10,426 nucleotides of DNA from Aureococcus anophagefferens. Lineage: Eukaryota > Sar > Pelagophyceae > Pelagomonadales > Pelagomonadaceae. Positions 1-7,318 of the stretch are shown in pieces. Made by a program: the position numbers and the translations under genes. Position 1 is the stretch's first letter. Every line of letters begins with the position of its first letter. Location: positions 300,631-311,056 of the forward strand of contig NW_008705580.1 in the NCBI RefSeq assembly GCF_000186865.1, given 5' to 3'. The notes under the pieces are model-generated. The model did no database searches. It saw only the letters and a program-made list of their open reading frames with translations, and was not told the DNA's origin.

Positions 1-34
1 CCTGGACCAGGACGGCGTCAAGACGCGCGCGTGA
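1..34 (+). CDS. C-terminal end of an upstream gene (partial)
   Basis: Reading from base 2, the codons give LDQDGVKTRA followed by a TGA stop at 32-34. The codons end mostly in G or C, as in the other genes here. Only about ten residues are visible, so no function can be named and even its coding nature is uncertain. If real, this gene converges on the minus-strand RNase H gene that ends at 124, leaving about 90 bp between stop codons. No AATAAA is visible in that gap. Confidence 0.3.
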   Translation, partial: LDQDGVKTRA

Positions 35-123
35 GCCGCCCCTCCAAGAAAGCAAGCACTAAGAAGACGACACGTAGAGCCGGGGTCTCATCGTCCGAGA
101 TGCAAGCGGCCCCCCCGATGGTC

Positions 124-1086
124 TTAGGGGCTCCCCGTGAGGTCGACGACGTCCTCCGCGGGCTTCGCGCGCTTCGGCTCCGGCGACGGCCGCGCGCGCT
201 CCTCGGCGCGCCGCTGCTTGCGCGCGAGCGCCTCGGCGCGCTTCGCGGCGATCGTCGCGCGCATGCCGTCGTCCATGGGCGGCGCCGCGGGAGGCGGCGC
301 GTCCGCGCCCTCCGGCCGCGGCGCGTCCGCGCCCTCCGGCCGCGGCGCGTCCGCGCCGCGGCCCGACCGGTCGCCGGCGATGCCGCGCTGGACGAGCGCG
401 TCGGCGCGGTCGTTGTAGGCGTCGCCGCTGTGGCCCTTGACGTGCTGGAGCGCGACGCCGCCCGCGCGCCGCGACCGCTCGGCCGCGAATAGGCTCTGGC
501 ACGTGCGGGCCAGGTCGACGTTCTTGTGCGCGCGGTACGTGCCGTCGGTGATATTCGCCGCGTACTTGGAGTCGTAGCAGATCAGCGCCCGCGCCGTCCC
601 CCGGTCCTCGTCGCGGAGCCAGAGCAGCGCCTCGCCGATGGCCGAGAGCTCGCCCGTGTTGTTCGAGCACTTCTCCGCGCCGAGGTAGCCCGCGGCGCCG
701 CGCGCGAGCTCCACGGGGCCCCAGCGCTCCGCCAGCACGTGTCCGTCGCGCACGGCGACGAAGCCCCAGCCCGCGGGCTGCGTGCGGTTCGTGTCCACGG
801 CGACGTTGCCGCGGCAGCCGCCGTCGGTGTAGACGGCGAGGACGCCCGCCGGCGGCGCGAACGCCGTCCGCTTCGGCTGCTGCTTTTTGCGGGTGGGCGC
901 AGACGGTGTTGCGTCACCGTCGCCGCGCGCGAAGGCCTCGGCGGCGCCGCGGTCGTCGAACTTTTTGTACTTGGCCCCGGCGAAGCCATTGACGACCTTG
1001 GAGCACTGGTCCCAGGTCGCGAAGACGCCCGTCTCGCGGCCGCGCGCGACGGCGTAGAAGAAGCGGCGGCCGGCCTTCGGGAGCAT
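124..1086 (-). CDS. RNASEH1: Ribonuclease H1, eukaryotic type, with repair-protein-like C-terminal tail
   Basis: The protein has 320 residues. It hydrolyses the RNA strand of RNA-DNA hybrids (R-loops, primers). Residues 8-52 (RRFFYAVARGRETGVF..., ending KKFDDRGAAEAF) match the N-terminal hybrid-binding domain of eukaryotic RNase H1. A basic linker (about 53-80) leads to the catalytic domain (81-236). Its residues are visible: D88 in YTDGG, E146 in NNTGELSAIGEAL, D172 in ICYDSK, H219 in HVKGHSGD and D226 in NDRADALV. The start at 1086 was chosen because the hybrid-binding domain begins directly after it; the frame stays open upstream to 1377 without family similarity. The tail (237-320) has an eight-residue repeat, a helix-like segment RATIAAKRAEALARKQRR, a basic PKRAK and the terminal EDVVDLTGSP. 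Location is probably nuclear and possibly also organellar. No intron is needed. The gene is divergent from the CtpA gene. Confidence 0.93.
   Translation of the reverse strand: MLPKAGRRFFYAVARGRETGVFATWDQCSKVVNGFAGAKYKKFDDRGAAEAFARGDGDATPSAPTRKKQQPKRTAFAPPAGVLAVYTDGGCRGNVAVDTNRTQPAGWGFVAVRDGHVLAERWGPVELARGAAGYLGAEKCSNNTGELSAIGEALLWLRDEDRGTARALICYDSKYAANITDGTYRAHKNVDLARTCQSLFAAERSRRAGGVALQHVKGHSGDAYNDRADALVQRGIAGDRSGRGADAPRPEGADAPRPEGADAPPPAAPPMDDGMRATIAAKRAEALARKQRRAEERARPSPEPKRAKPAEDVVDLTGSP
296..357 (-). repeat. 24-bp in-frame tandem repeat inside the RNase H1 gene
   Basis: Two perfect 24-bp units (296-319 and 320-343) and a partial third (from 344) lie in the segment after the catalytic domain. 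They encode the repeated octapeptide GADAPRPE, a flexible Pro/Ala/Asp linker. The unit length is a multiple of three, so copy-number change would keep the reading frame; polymorphism between strains is likely. Confidence 0.9.
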
Positions 1087-1307
1087 GGTTTTTGGAGCGG
1101 TTGGGGCGCGATGTGCGTCGAGGGCACGACCTCGCGGAAGCCGGCGACGAACTAGCGCAGCTCCGAGCGCACGGCGCCGCACAAGCAGTACTCCGCGGGC
1201 CGGCGCCGCGCCCGTCTTGGCCGTCCAGACCGAATTGCCACAGCGGTGATCGCTCACCTTGAACAAGACCTTGAAGTGCGACACCACTGAGCCACAAGCT
1301 TGCCAGC
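1087..1307. promoter_or_regulatory. Divergent intergenic region between RNase H1 and CtpA genes
   Basis: This 221-bp spacer separates the two start codons and must hold both promoters or 5' UTRs. I see no TATA box. On the minus strand near 1256-1262 lies CAAG followed by GTGAGC, a good splice-donor match, so a 5' UTR or targeting exon for RNase H1 is possible. The palindromic AGCATGCT at 1305-1312 puts an ATG on both strands at the CtpA start. Confidence 0.45.
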
Positions 1308-2546
1308 ATGCTGTGTCAGTCGAGAGCGTGCAGGCTGCTCGCGGCGCTCGCCGTAGCCAGCAGCCTGCGCACGCCACAGCCGCCGCGCGCCGCGGCCATC
1401 GCCAGAAAAGCCGGCGGCGCCGCGGTCCTGGGCCTGTCGCTCGCCGCGGCGACGCCTTTGGCCTGCGGCGCCAAGGAGCTCACGAGCCCGCAGCGGCTCG
1501 CCGCCGAGGCCTGGCGGACGACGGACAAGGCCTTCTTCGACCGGACCTTCAACGGGCTGTCCTGGTTCGAGGAGCGCGGCGCGGCGATGAAGGCCGCCAA
1601 GGACCCCGAGTCCGGCCGCGAGGCCGTCGTCGCGCTCCTGAAGAAGCTCGGCGACAAGTACACCCGCTACGTGGCGCCGGACGACTACGCGAAGCTCGTC
1701 GCCGCGACGCTCGGCGACGCGGCCTTCGTCGCCGGCGCGGGCGTCACCGTCGTCGACGCGGCGGACGGCGTTTTGGTCGTCGACGTCGAGCCGGGCGCGC
1801 CCGCGGACGCGGGCGGCCTGCGGCCCGGCGACGTGCTCACGGCCGTCGACGGCCTGGGAAACCTAGAGCCGGCGACGGCGATCCGGGCGCTGCGGGGCGA
1901 CGCGGGGTCGTCCGTGGACGTGACGTACGTGCGAGGGAAAGCCGCGCCCGCCAAAGCTCAACTCAAGCGCGCCGTCGTCCAGCTCTCGACGGTGCGCGGC
2001 GACGGCAACGTCGTCCGCGTGCGCGCCTTCGCCCTCGACACGGCGGACCTCGTGCGGGCCAAGGTCGACGCGACGAAGGGCCCGCTCGTGCTCGACCTCC
2101 GAGGCAACGGCGGCGGGTCCCTCGAGGGCGGCATCGAGACGGCGAAGCTCTTCCTGCGGGCGGAGGCCAAGGTCGTCGACGTCATCGACCAGCGCGGCGC
2201 GCCCTTCGGCTACGTCGCCAACGAGGACGGGCCCTACGCGGGGCGCCAGCTGACCGTGCTCGTCGACGACAAGACCGCGTCCGCGGCCGAGGTCCTCACC
2301 GCGGCGCTCCAGGACAACGGCGCGGCGACGGTCGTCGGCGCCAACTCGGACCGCACCTTCGGCAAGGGCGTCATCCAGACCGTCCTGCCCCTCGGCGACC
2401 CGCCGGGCAACGACGGCGCCGTCGCGGTCACCGTGGCCAAGTACAGCACGCCCAAGGGCACGGACATCAACGGCAGGGGCATCGGCGTCGACAGGACCGT
2501 CGCCTGCGGGCTCGCCGACAAGGCCGCCGCGTGCGCGGCGAAGTAA
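1308..2546 (+). CDS. ctpA: C-terminal processing peptidase (CtpA-like, family S41), probably thylakoid lumen
   Basis: The protein has 412 residues and no intron. Members of this family remove the C-terminal extension of the photosystem II D1 precursor in the thylakoid lumen. The N-terminus has a signal-peptide-like stretch (about 8-20), a basic transit region (21-35) and a second hydrophobic segment GGAAVLGLSLAAATPLACGA (36-55). That fits a multi-part secondary-plastid presequence ending in a lumen-transfer domain. A PDZ domain follows (about 145-210, with VEPGAPADAGGLRPGDVL). The S41 core carries LDLRGNGGG (262-270), the nucleophile S325 in DDKTASAAEVLTAALQDN and the general-base K353 in RTFGKGVIQT, the Ser/Lys dyad of this family. 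The closing STPKGTDINGRGIGVD is also typical. The start at 1308 is the ATG that opens the leader. The next gene starts 180 bp downstream on the same strand. The enzyme family is certain; localisation is inferred. Confidence 0.92.
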   Translation: MLCQSRACRLLAALAVASSLRTPQPPRAAAIARKAGGAAVLGLSLAAATPLACGAKELTSPQRLAAEAWRTTDKAFFDRTFNGLSWFEERGAAMKAAKDPESGREAVVALLKKLGDKYTRYVAPDDYAKLVAATLGDAAFVAGAGVTVVDAADGVLVVDVEPGAPADAGGLRPGDVLTAVDGLGNLEPATAIRALRGDAGSSVDVTYVRGKAAPAKAQLKRAVVQLSTVRGDGNVVRVRAFALDTADLVRAKVDATKGPLVLDLRGNGGGSLEGGIETAKLFLRAEAKVVDVIDQRGAPFGYVANEDGPYAGRQLTVLVDDKTASAAEVLTAALQDNGAATVVGANSDRTFGKGVIQTVLPLGDPPGNDGAVAVTVAKYSTPKGTDINGRGIGVDRTVACGLADKAAACAAK

Positions 2547-2725
2547 CGCGGACTCGATCGTAGGAGCCTCGTAGGCGTGGAGGCGCGCCGACAAGGGCAA
2601 TGAAGCCTTCATCTTCGGGCCCACTGGCACCTCATTGCAGCTCGCCGCTTGCAGCTATAGATCGAGCTTCGTCGTCATCTCGCGCTGCCCGCGGCCATAA
2701 AAAAACGCCGGCAACGACCACGACG

Positions 2726-5039
2726 ATGATGCGCGTCATCCTCGCGCTCGCCGCGACGACGACGACGGCCCTCGTCGCGCCGTCGCTGCGGTCGGCGCGG
2801 TCGCCGACGCGCGTCCGCTCCATCGCGGAGAACGTGGCGCAGACGCAGGAGACGTCGCGCGACAAGGTCATGACCTTCAGTTACGACACGGAGCGCGAGC
2901 GCGCGTACGAGAAGCCCACGTACAAGGGCACGGGCGACGGCATGGGCGGCGGCGACGCCGGCGACGAGTACGACGTCGTCGTCATCGGCAGCGGCATGGG
3001 CGGCCTCGCCTGCGGCGCCATGTGCGCCAAGTACGGCGAGAAGGCCATCGTCCTCGAGAGCCACATCAAGATGGGCGGCTCCGCGCACTCGTTCACGAAG
3101 GTCCACAACAAGGAGAAGTACAGCTTCGAGGTGGGCCCGTCGATCTTCGAGGGCCTGGACAAGCCGTCGCTGAACCCGCTGCGCATCCTGCTCGACGTCC
3201 TCGACAGCGAGCTGCCCGTGGAGACGTACCAGGGCCTCGCGTACTGGGTCCCCACGTCCAACTTCGACGGCACGGGCCCCGTCAAGTACTGGCGGTTCCA
3301 GCTCGGCGACGTCGAGGCGCCCGGCGGCTTCTACGAGTCGCTCCGGGAGCACGCGTCCGACGGCGAGCTGGCCATCAAAGAGTTCGAGGCGCTCCGGTCG
3401 CGGCTGAAGACGCTCGGCGGGTCGACGACGGCCGTGTGCTTGTTCAACCTCCGCCAGGACCCGGGCTTCCTCGCGACGACCGCGGGGAGCCTGCCCTACG
3501 TCGCGACGCACCCCGACGTCTTCGCGGACCTGCCCCTCACCTTCGACTCGCTCCACAAGACCGTGGACCAGCTCGTCACGGAGCCGTTCCTCCGGAACTT
3601 CATCGACACGATGTGCATCTTCTGCGGCTTCCCGGCCAAGGGCGCCATGACGGCCCACATGCTCTACATCTTGGAGCGCTTCTTCGAGCCGGGCTGCTCC
3701 TACTCCGTGCCCAAGGGCGGCACGGAGAACATCGCGCGGGCGCTGCACCGGGGCGGCGCGCAGTTCGGCATGGACATCTCCCTGAACACGCACGTCGCGG
3801 AGATTTTAGTCGAGGGCGGCCGGGCCTGCGGCGTCCGGCTCAAGAGCGGCAAGGTCATCCGCGCGCGCAAGGCCGTCGTGTCCAACGCGACGCCCTTCGA
3901 CACGGTGAAGCTGCTCCCGGCGCAGGACGATCTGGACCCGGAGATGCCGGGCTTTTCCGCGCTCCAGGAGTGGCGCCAGACGCTGGGCACGCTGCCGCGC
4001 CACGGCGCCATCCTCCACCTCTTCGTCGCCGTCGACGCGGAGAAGGTCGTCGACGGGAAGAAGCTCGCGGACCACCCCTCGTGGCGGGCTGTGTGGAAAT
4101 CAAATATTCAACCCGACTTCAATGTGCGCGTAATTGAACGGATTGCGCCGGAATCTTCGGCTGAGCTTCGAGAACTCGATGAGAGCAATCGATTCGTCCA
4201 AAAATCAGCCGAAACGAGCGGAAAACGACCGAGATAGGAGCCTTTGAAGTTGGGAATTTCGCACCCTTTTCCTGCCCAGGTGGCGCGCCGCCGAGGACGA
4301 GACGGCGAAGAACCCCGCGCACCTCATCGTCCAGGACTGGAGCCGGTCCATGCAGGACTCGCAGAATCTCTGCTCCTTCTTCATCCCGTCGCTCCTGGAC
4401 CGCTCCGTGTGCCCCGAGGGCAAGCACGTCATCCACGTCTACTCGTCGGGCGGCGAGCCCTACGAGCCCTGGGAGCAGCTCGAGCCCGGGTCAGAGGCCT
4501 ACGAGGCCTACAAGGAGGAGCGCGCGAACATCCTCTGGGAGGCGCTGGAGAACTGCATCCCGGACGCGCGTCAGCGCGCCGAGTTCCACATCGTCGGGTC
4601 GCCCCTCGCGCACGAGGCGTTCCTCCGCCGCGACCGCGGCACCTACGGCATGGCCTGGGCCGCGGGCACGTCCGCGCCCTACGCGGGCCTCCTCAAGTTC
4701 ACGCCCATCCCCTTCCCCTTCCCGAACCTGAAGACGCCCGTCGACGGCCTCCTCCGCTGCGGCGACTCGTGCTTCCCGGGCATCGGCACGCCCAGCGCCG
4801 CCGCGTCCGGCGTCATCGCCGCGAACACGATCGTCAACGTCGAGACGCACATCGCCATGCTCGAGGAGACGGCGAAGAAGGACCCCATGTACAAGTTCCT
4901 CAGCCCCGGCCCCTTCCAGTGGCTCTACCGCGGCCTCGTCTCCCCGCTCACGCCCTCCAAGGAGCTCCGCGGCTCCGGCGTTTTCCAGCCCTCGTCGGGC
5001 GGCCGCGTCTCCGCGGCCGCCGAGGCCGCGTCGCGCTAG
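2726..5039 (+). CDS. CRTISO-like FAD-dependent carotenoid isomerase/oxidoreductase; exons 2726-4080 and 4280-5039
   Basis: The spliced product has 704 residues (1355 + 760 nt, in frame). Family members use FAD to isomerise or desaturate carotenoids; the closest named family is carotenoid isomerase (CRTISO), which converts poly-cis lycopene in plastids. The start at 2726 opens MMRVILALAATTTTALVAPS, a hydrophobic leader with an ALVAPS site resembling the ASAFAP cleavage motif of secondary plastids. The dinucleotide-binding fold is VVVIGSGMGGLACG (85-97) with E111 at the end of strand two. Further family features are FEVGPSIFEGL, VPKGGTENIARAL, VVSNATPFDTVKLLP and the C-terminal FAD motif LLRCGDSCFPGIGTPSAA in exon 2. 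The intron interrupts the Ser452 codon; splicing restores DHPSWRAAEDETA. Reading on into the intron gives a stop at 4235-4237. Substrate and direction are inferred; a related desaturase or retinol-saturase-like activity is possible. Confidence 0.85.
4081..4279 (+). mobile_element. Introner copy 1: transposon-derived intron (element 4089-4279)
   Basis: This 199-nt GT-AG intron in the CRTISO-like gene is homologous along its length to the intron at 5744-5943. It begins with the 8-bp target-site duplication GTGGCGGG (4081-4088), whose partner after the acceptor is GTGGCGCG (4280-4287; 7/8). The donor GT is therefore supplied by duplicated target DNA, while the acceptor CCTGCCCAG is the end of the element. 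A pyrimidine tract CACCCTTTTCCTGCCCAG precedes the junction. The 5' terminus (CTGTGTGGAAAT) has decayed relative to the expected inverted repeat of the 3' end. A second in-frame donor 12 nt downstream (GT at 4093) would add four residues. Confidence 0.9.
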
Positions 5040-5045
5040 AACCTT

Positions 5046-5099
5046 CTAACGCCGCTCGAACCGGAGGGTGACTTAACGTCGCTCGAACCGGAAGACGAG
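5046..5099. repeat. 27-bp tandem duplication of the methyltransferase gene's 3' end
   Basis: Bases 5047-5065 and 5074-5092 match at 18 of 19 positions with a 27-bp period. On the minus strand the first copy is the real terminus, encoding RFERR then TAA. The second, downstream, again reads RFERR then TAG in the same frame. Because 27 is nine codons, reading through the first stop would simply add nine residues ending in the same peptide. The duplication fills most of the 33-bp gap between two convergent genes. Confidence 0.85.
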
Positions 5100-6889
5100 G
5101 TTCTTCACCTCCGGGCTCTGGCCCGCGAGGACCGGGTAGTCCACGGCGGGCGGCACGACGCGGTCCAGGACGATCGAGAGGCCGCGGTCCGCGGCGAAGT
5201 CGTCGAGCGCCGCGGAGCAGACGCGCGCGAATTTCCGCGGCCGCAGCTTCCGCGCGTTGGTGGTGCAGCACAGCAGACCGCCGTCCGGGTTCACGAGGGG
5301 CGCGCAGAGCGCCGCGAGGGCGCCGTAGTCGCGCTGCGCGGACCAGCGCTTCCCGTTGACCGTCGACGTCGACGGCGGGTCGAGCATGACGACGTCGAAC
5401 GTCTCGCCCCGATTCGCGAGCCGCCGCAGCCACGCGAAGCAGTCGCCGTAGATGGCGTCGTGCTTCGGGAAGGGCCGGCCGCCGACGTCCACGGTCGGGT
5501 TGGCGACGCCGTTATACGCGAGCGATTTCGCCTCGTACGCGAGCCACTTCCTGTCGCAGTCGACGGACAGCGTCCGAGACGCGCCGCCGAGCGCCGCGGC
5601 CACGCTGTAGGCCCCGGCGTGCGCGAAGAGGTTGAGCACGGTCCGGTTTTCCGCGTGCCTCGCGAGCCAGGCGCGCTGGGGCCGCTGGTCCAGGAAGAGG
5701 CCCGTCGACAGCTTCGCTTCCCCGAGTTCGACGTGGAAGGAGCCTGGGCAGGAAAAGGGTGCGAAATTCCCAACTTTGGAGGCTCCTATCTCGGTCGTTT
5801 TCCGCTCGTTTCGGCTAATTTTTGGACGAGCGATCATCTCTCGGAGCGCTCTCGAAGCGTCGATGCTGGTTCCGTAACGCGCGCGCGCGGAACACTCACG
5901 TTGAAGCGACGTTGAATCACCCTTGTCCTGCCCTGGAAGGAGCAGCCGTGCTCGGCGACGGCGAAGCCGTCGCGGGGCGCCGGCGCGCCCCGCAAGAGCC
6001 GCGGCAGCCCCTGGCCCCCGTGGGACCGGTCCGTGCGCGTGACGATCTCGTAGACGCCCTCGAAGGGCTCGCGCTGCGCCAACCCGTCCAAGACTTCGTC
6101 GCGCGCGCGCTCGGAAACCTCCTCGGGCCGCTGCACCAGCAGATGCGACCCGTAGCGGTCGACGGCCAAGTTCGGCGGCGCGCCGTCCGCCGCGCCGTGG
6201 ACCTCGCGGAAGCAGGTCGTCGACCCGTCGCGCCGCAGGTCGCGGCGCGCGTCGGCGTCCTCGAGGAAGGCCATGTCCGCGGGCAAAGGCGCCGCGAACG
6301 CGCGGCCGTCGGCGAGCGCGACGCGTTCGCAGTGGACGAGCGCGCGGGCCGCGGCGCGGTCGACGCCGCAGCCGTGGACGGCGTCGCCCTTGACGGGCGC
6401 GCCGCGCGCCGCGAGCCGCGCGCGCAGGTCCGCGGCGGCGCCGCCGCTCCGCACGTCCGTGCCGAGCGCGCGCCGCCGGACGAACTCGTCGGCGCCGTTT
6501 CCGCGCGCCGCGCCCGGCGCCTCGACGGCGACGGCGCGCTGCGCGCAGGCGGCGTTTTTCAGAGCGGCGGCGGTCCCGAAGCACGCGACGCCGCTGCCGT
6601 CGGCGTCGGTCGCGCCCGCGGCCGAGGGGCCGGCGAGGCCCGGCGCGGCGAAGGCGCGCGTCGCGTCGAGGGTCCAGCCCGCGGGCTTGTCGACGACGAC
6701 GAGGTCCGCGTCCGCGTGGAGAATGTGCGGCAACGTGTCCGGCACGGGCGTCGCGTCGACGACGCAGGGCTTGGGGCTGGGCGGCTCCTGCTGCTGCTTT
6801 GCGGGCGCGCGCCGCCGCTGCGTCGGCGGGCGGCCGCCGCGTTTGAGCGCTGAAGAGAGCGCGAGGAGTATGATGAGGAGGCGACTCAT
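5073..6889 (-). CDS. RluA-like pseudouridine synthase domain fused to RlmI-like rRNA methyltransferase; exons 6889-5944 and 5743-5073
   Basis: The spliced product has 538 residues (946 + 671 nt, in frame). After a leader (MSRLLIILLALSSALKRGG, possibly organelle targeting), residues 55-210 resemble RluA-type pseudouridine synthases: HADADLVVVDKPAG at the start, GDAVHG and APLPADMAFL at the end. The usual HRLD catalytic motif appears only as GATD (92-95), followed by a Ser-Gly, so activity is doubtful although the Asp may be retained. Residues 225-538 match the RlmI family of 23S rRNA cytosine-5 methyltransferases: AVDRYGSHLLVQ, FHVELGEAKLSTGLFLDQR, the SAM-binding VLNLFAHAGAYSVAAALGGA (351-370), acidic D377 and the DPP motif in FDVVMLDPPS (431-440). 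The intron splits the Cys316 codon. It likely modifies large-subunit rRNA, perhaps organellar; the target is unknown. The start at 6889 is the ATG before the hydrophobic leader. Confidence 0.86.
5744..5943 (-). mobile_element. Introner copy 2: transposon-derived intron with GC-AG ends (element 5744-5935)
   Basis: This 200-nt intron in the methyltransferase fusion gene is the better-preserved copy. The target-site duplication GCTCCTTC is perfect (5943-5936 and 5743-5736, read on the minus strand). The termini CAGGGCAGGACAAGGGTG and, as the reverse complement of the other end, CTGGGCAGGAAAAGGGTG match at 16 of 18 positions. The donor given by the duplication is GC rather than GT; the acceptor is the element's CAG. 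Removing exactly this stretch yields AVAEHGCSFHVELGEA, as expected for RlmI proteins. Two competing donors exist inside the element: GTCGCT at 5910, which keeps frame and adds 11 residues, and a consensus-like GTGAGT at 5899, which breaks frame. Confidence 0.9.
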
Positions 6890-7100
6890 GCTGCCGTCGT
6901 TTGTTTTTATATGGCTGGCATCGACGGTCGCAAGTGCCCTCCCATCGCTTCTTCCACTCTTCAGATGCGCCACTTGGGATGCGCCGAGGCTTGCAAAACC
7001 ACGATGTTCGACGAAAAATGATGGTTCGACGATCGATTTGCGCTTCCAACGCACGGACTCGGGGCGATTCCCTGACTTTCGATTTTTGGCGGAGCACGAG

Positions 7101-7140
7101 GCGAAAAAAAAGACCGCGAAAAAAAGACCACGAAAAAAAG
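7101..7140. repeat. A-rich 14-15 bp tandem repeat
   Basis: Three units run in tandem: GCGAAAAAAAAGACC, GCGAAAAAAAGACC and a partial ACGAAAAAAAG. The run lies about 210 bp upstream of the minus-strand fusion gene start. As poly(dA:dT) tracts they could disfavour nucleosomes near a promoter; that role is inference. The repeat itself is plain in the sequence. Confidence 0.8.
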
Positions 7141-7220
7141 TTGCCGTCGCATAGGGCCCGTTTTCAGCCCGGCGAAATCAAATTCTAAATAAAAAAAAAC
7201 CACATTCCATGTTTCCCATG

Positions 7221-7227
7221 TATAAAA
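7221..7227 (+). promoter_or_regulatory. TATA-like box (TATAAAA)
   Basis: TATAAAA stands in a short A/T-rich island inside otherwise GC-rich DNA. If it drives the plus strand, transcription would begin roughly 25-35 bp downstream, just before the palindrome cluster, and run toward the hypothetical gene ending at 8328. No experimental support can be seen from sequence alone. Confidence 0.4.
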
Positions 7228-7271
7228 CTAAGCGAACGAACGTCTCCGGAGCGAAATTGGCCGCCGACAAG

Positions 7272-7290
7272 CGCGCGCGTTTCGCGCGCG
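7272..7290. repeat. Perfect inverted repeat, CG-alternating stem
   Basis: CGCGCGCG at 7272-7279 and again at 7283-7290, separated by TTT, can form an 8-bp stem with a three-base loop. Alternating CG of this length can also adopt Z-DNA. A competing pairing of CGCGTTT with AAACGCG overlaps it. It is the first of four neighbouring palindromes. Confidence 0.8.
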
Positions 7291-7301
7291 AAAACGCGGT
7301 T

Positions 7302-7318
7302 AATCCCGCGACGGGATT
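7302..7318. repeat. Perfect inverted repeat, AATCCCG/CGGGATT
   Basis: AATCCCG and CGGGATT form a 7-bp stem around the loop CGA. It begins 12 bp after the preceding stem and ends where the next palindrome starts. Confidence 0.8.

Noticed and set aside
59..670. Long open frames opposite and alongside the RNase H1 gene (both strands, about 31-1155)
   Set aside because: They are Arg/Ala-rich shadows of the real gene in GC-rich DNA, with no domain; the RNase H1 frame contains every catalytic residue.
2561..2570. TAGGAGCCTC, a ten-base match to the introner body
   Set aside because: Too short, with no flanking similarity, inverted repeats or duplication; could be chance.
2675..3793. 372-residue minus-strand frame opposite the CRTISO-like gene
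   Set aside because: Composition is Arg/Ala/Val/Leu-rich with no recognisable domain, and the plus frame is a clear FAD oxidoreductase.
5834..7097. Two overlapping minus-strand frames that could be read as two genes, one running through the intron
   Set aside because: Splicing out the introner joins the RluA-like frame to the RlmI-like frame at a conserved sequence. Read unspliced, the RlmI-like frame is nonsense upstream of the intron, and the RluA-like frame stops soon after.
6870..7154. Plus-strand 95-codon frame with a signal-peptide-like start (MMRRRLMLPSFVFIWLASTVASA)
   Set aside because: Its first codons overlap the start of the minus-strand gene, its end comes from the A-rich tandem repeat, and other frames here are equally open.
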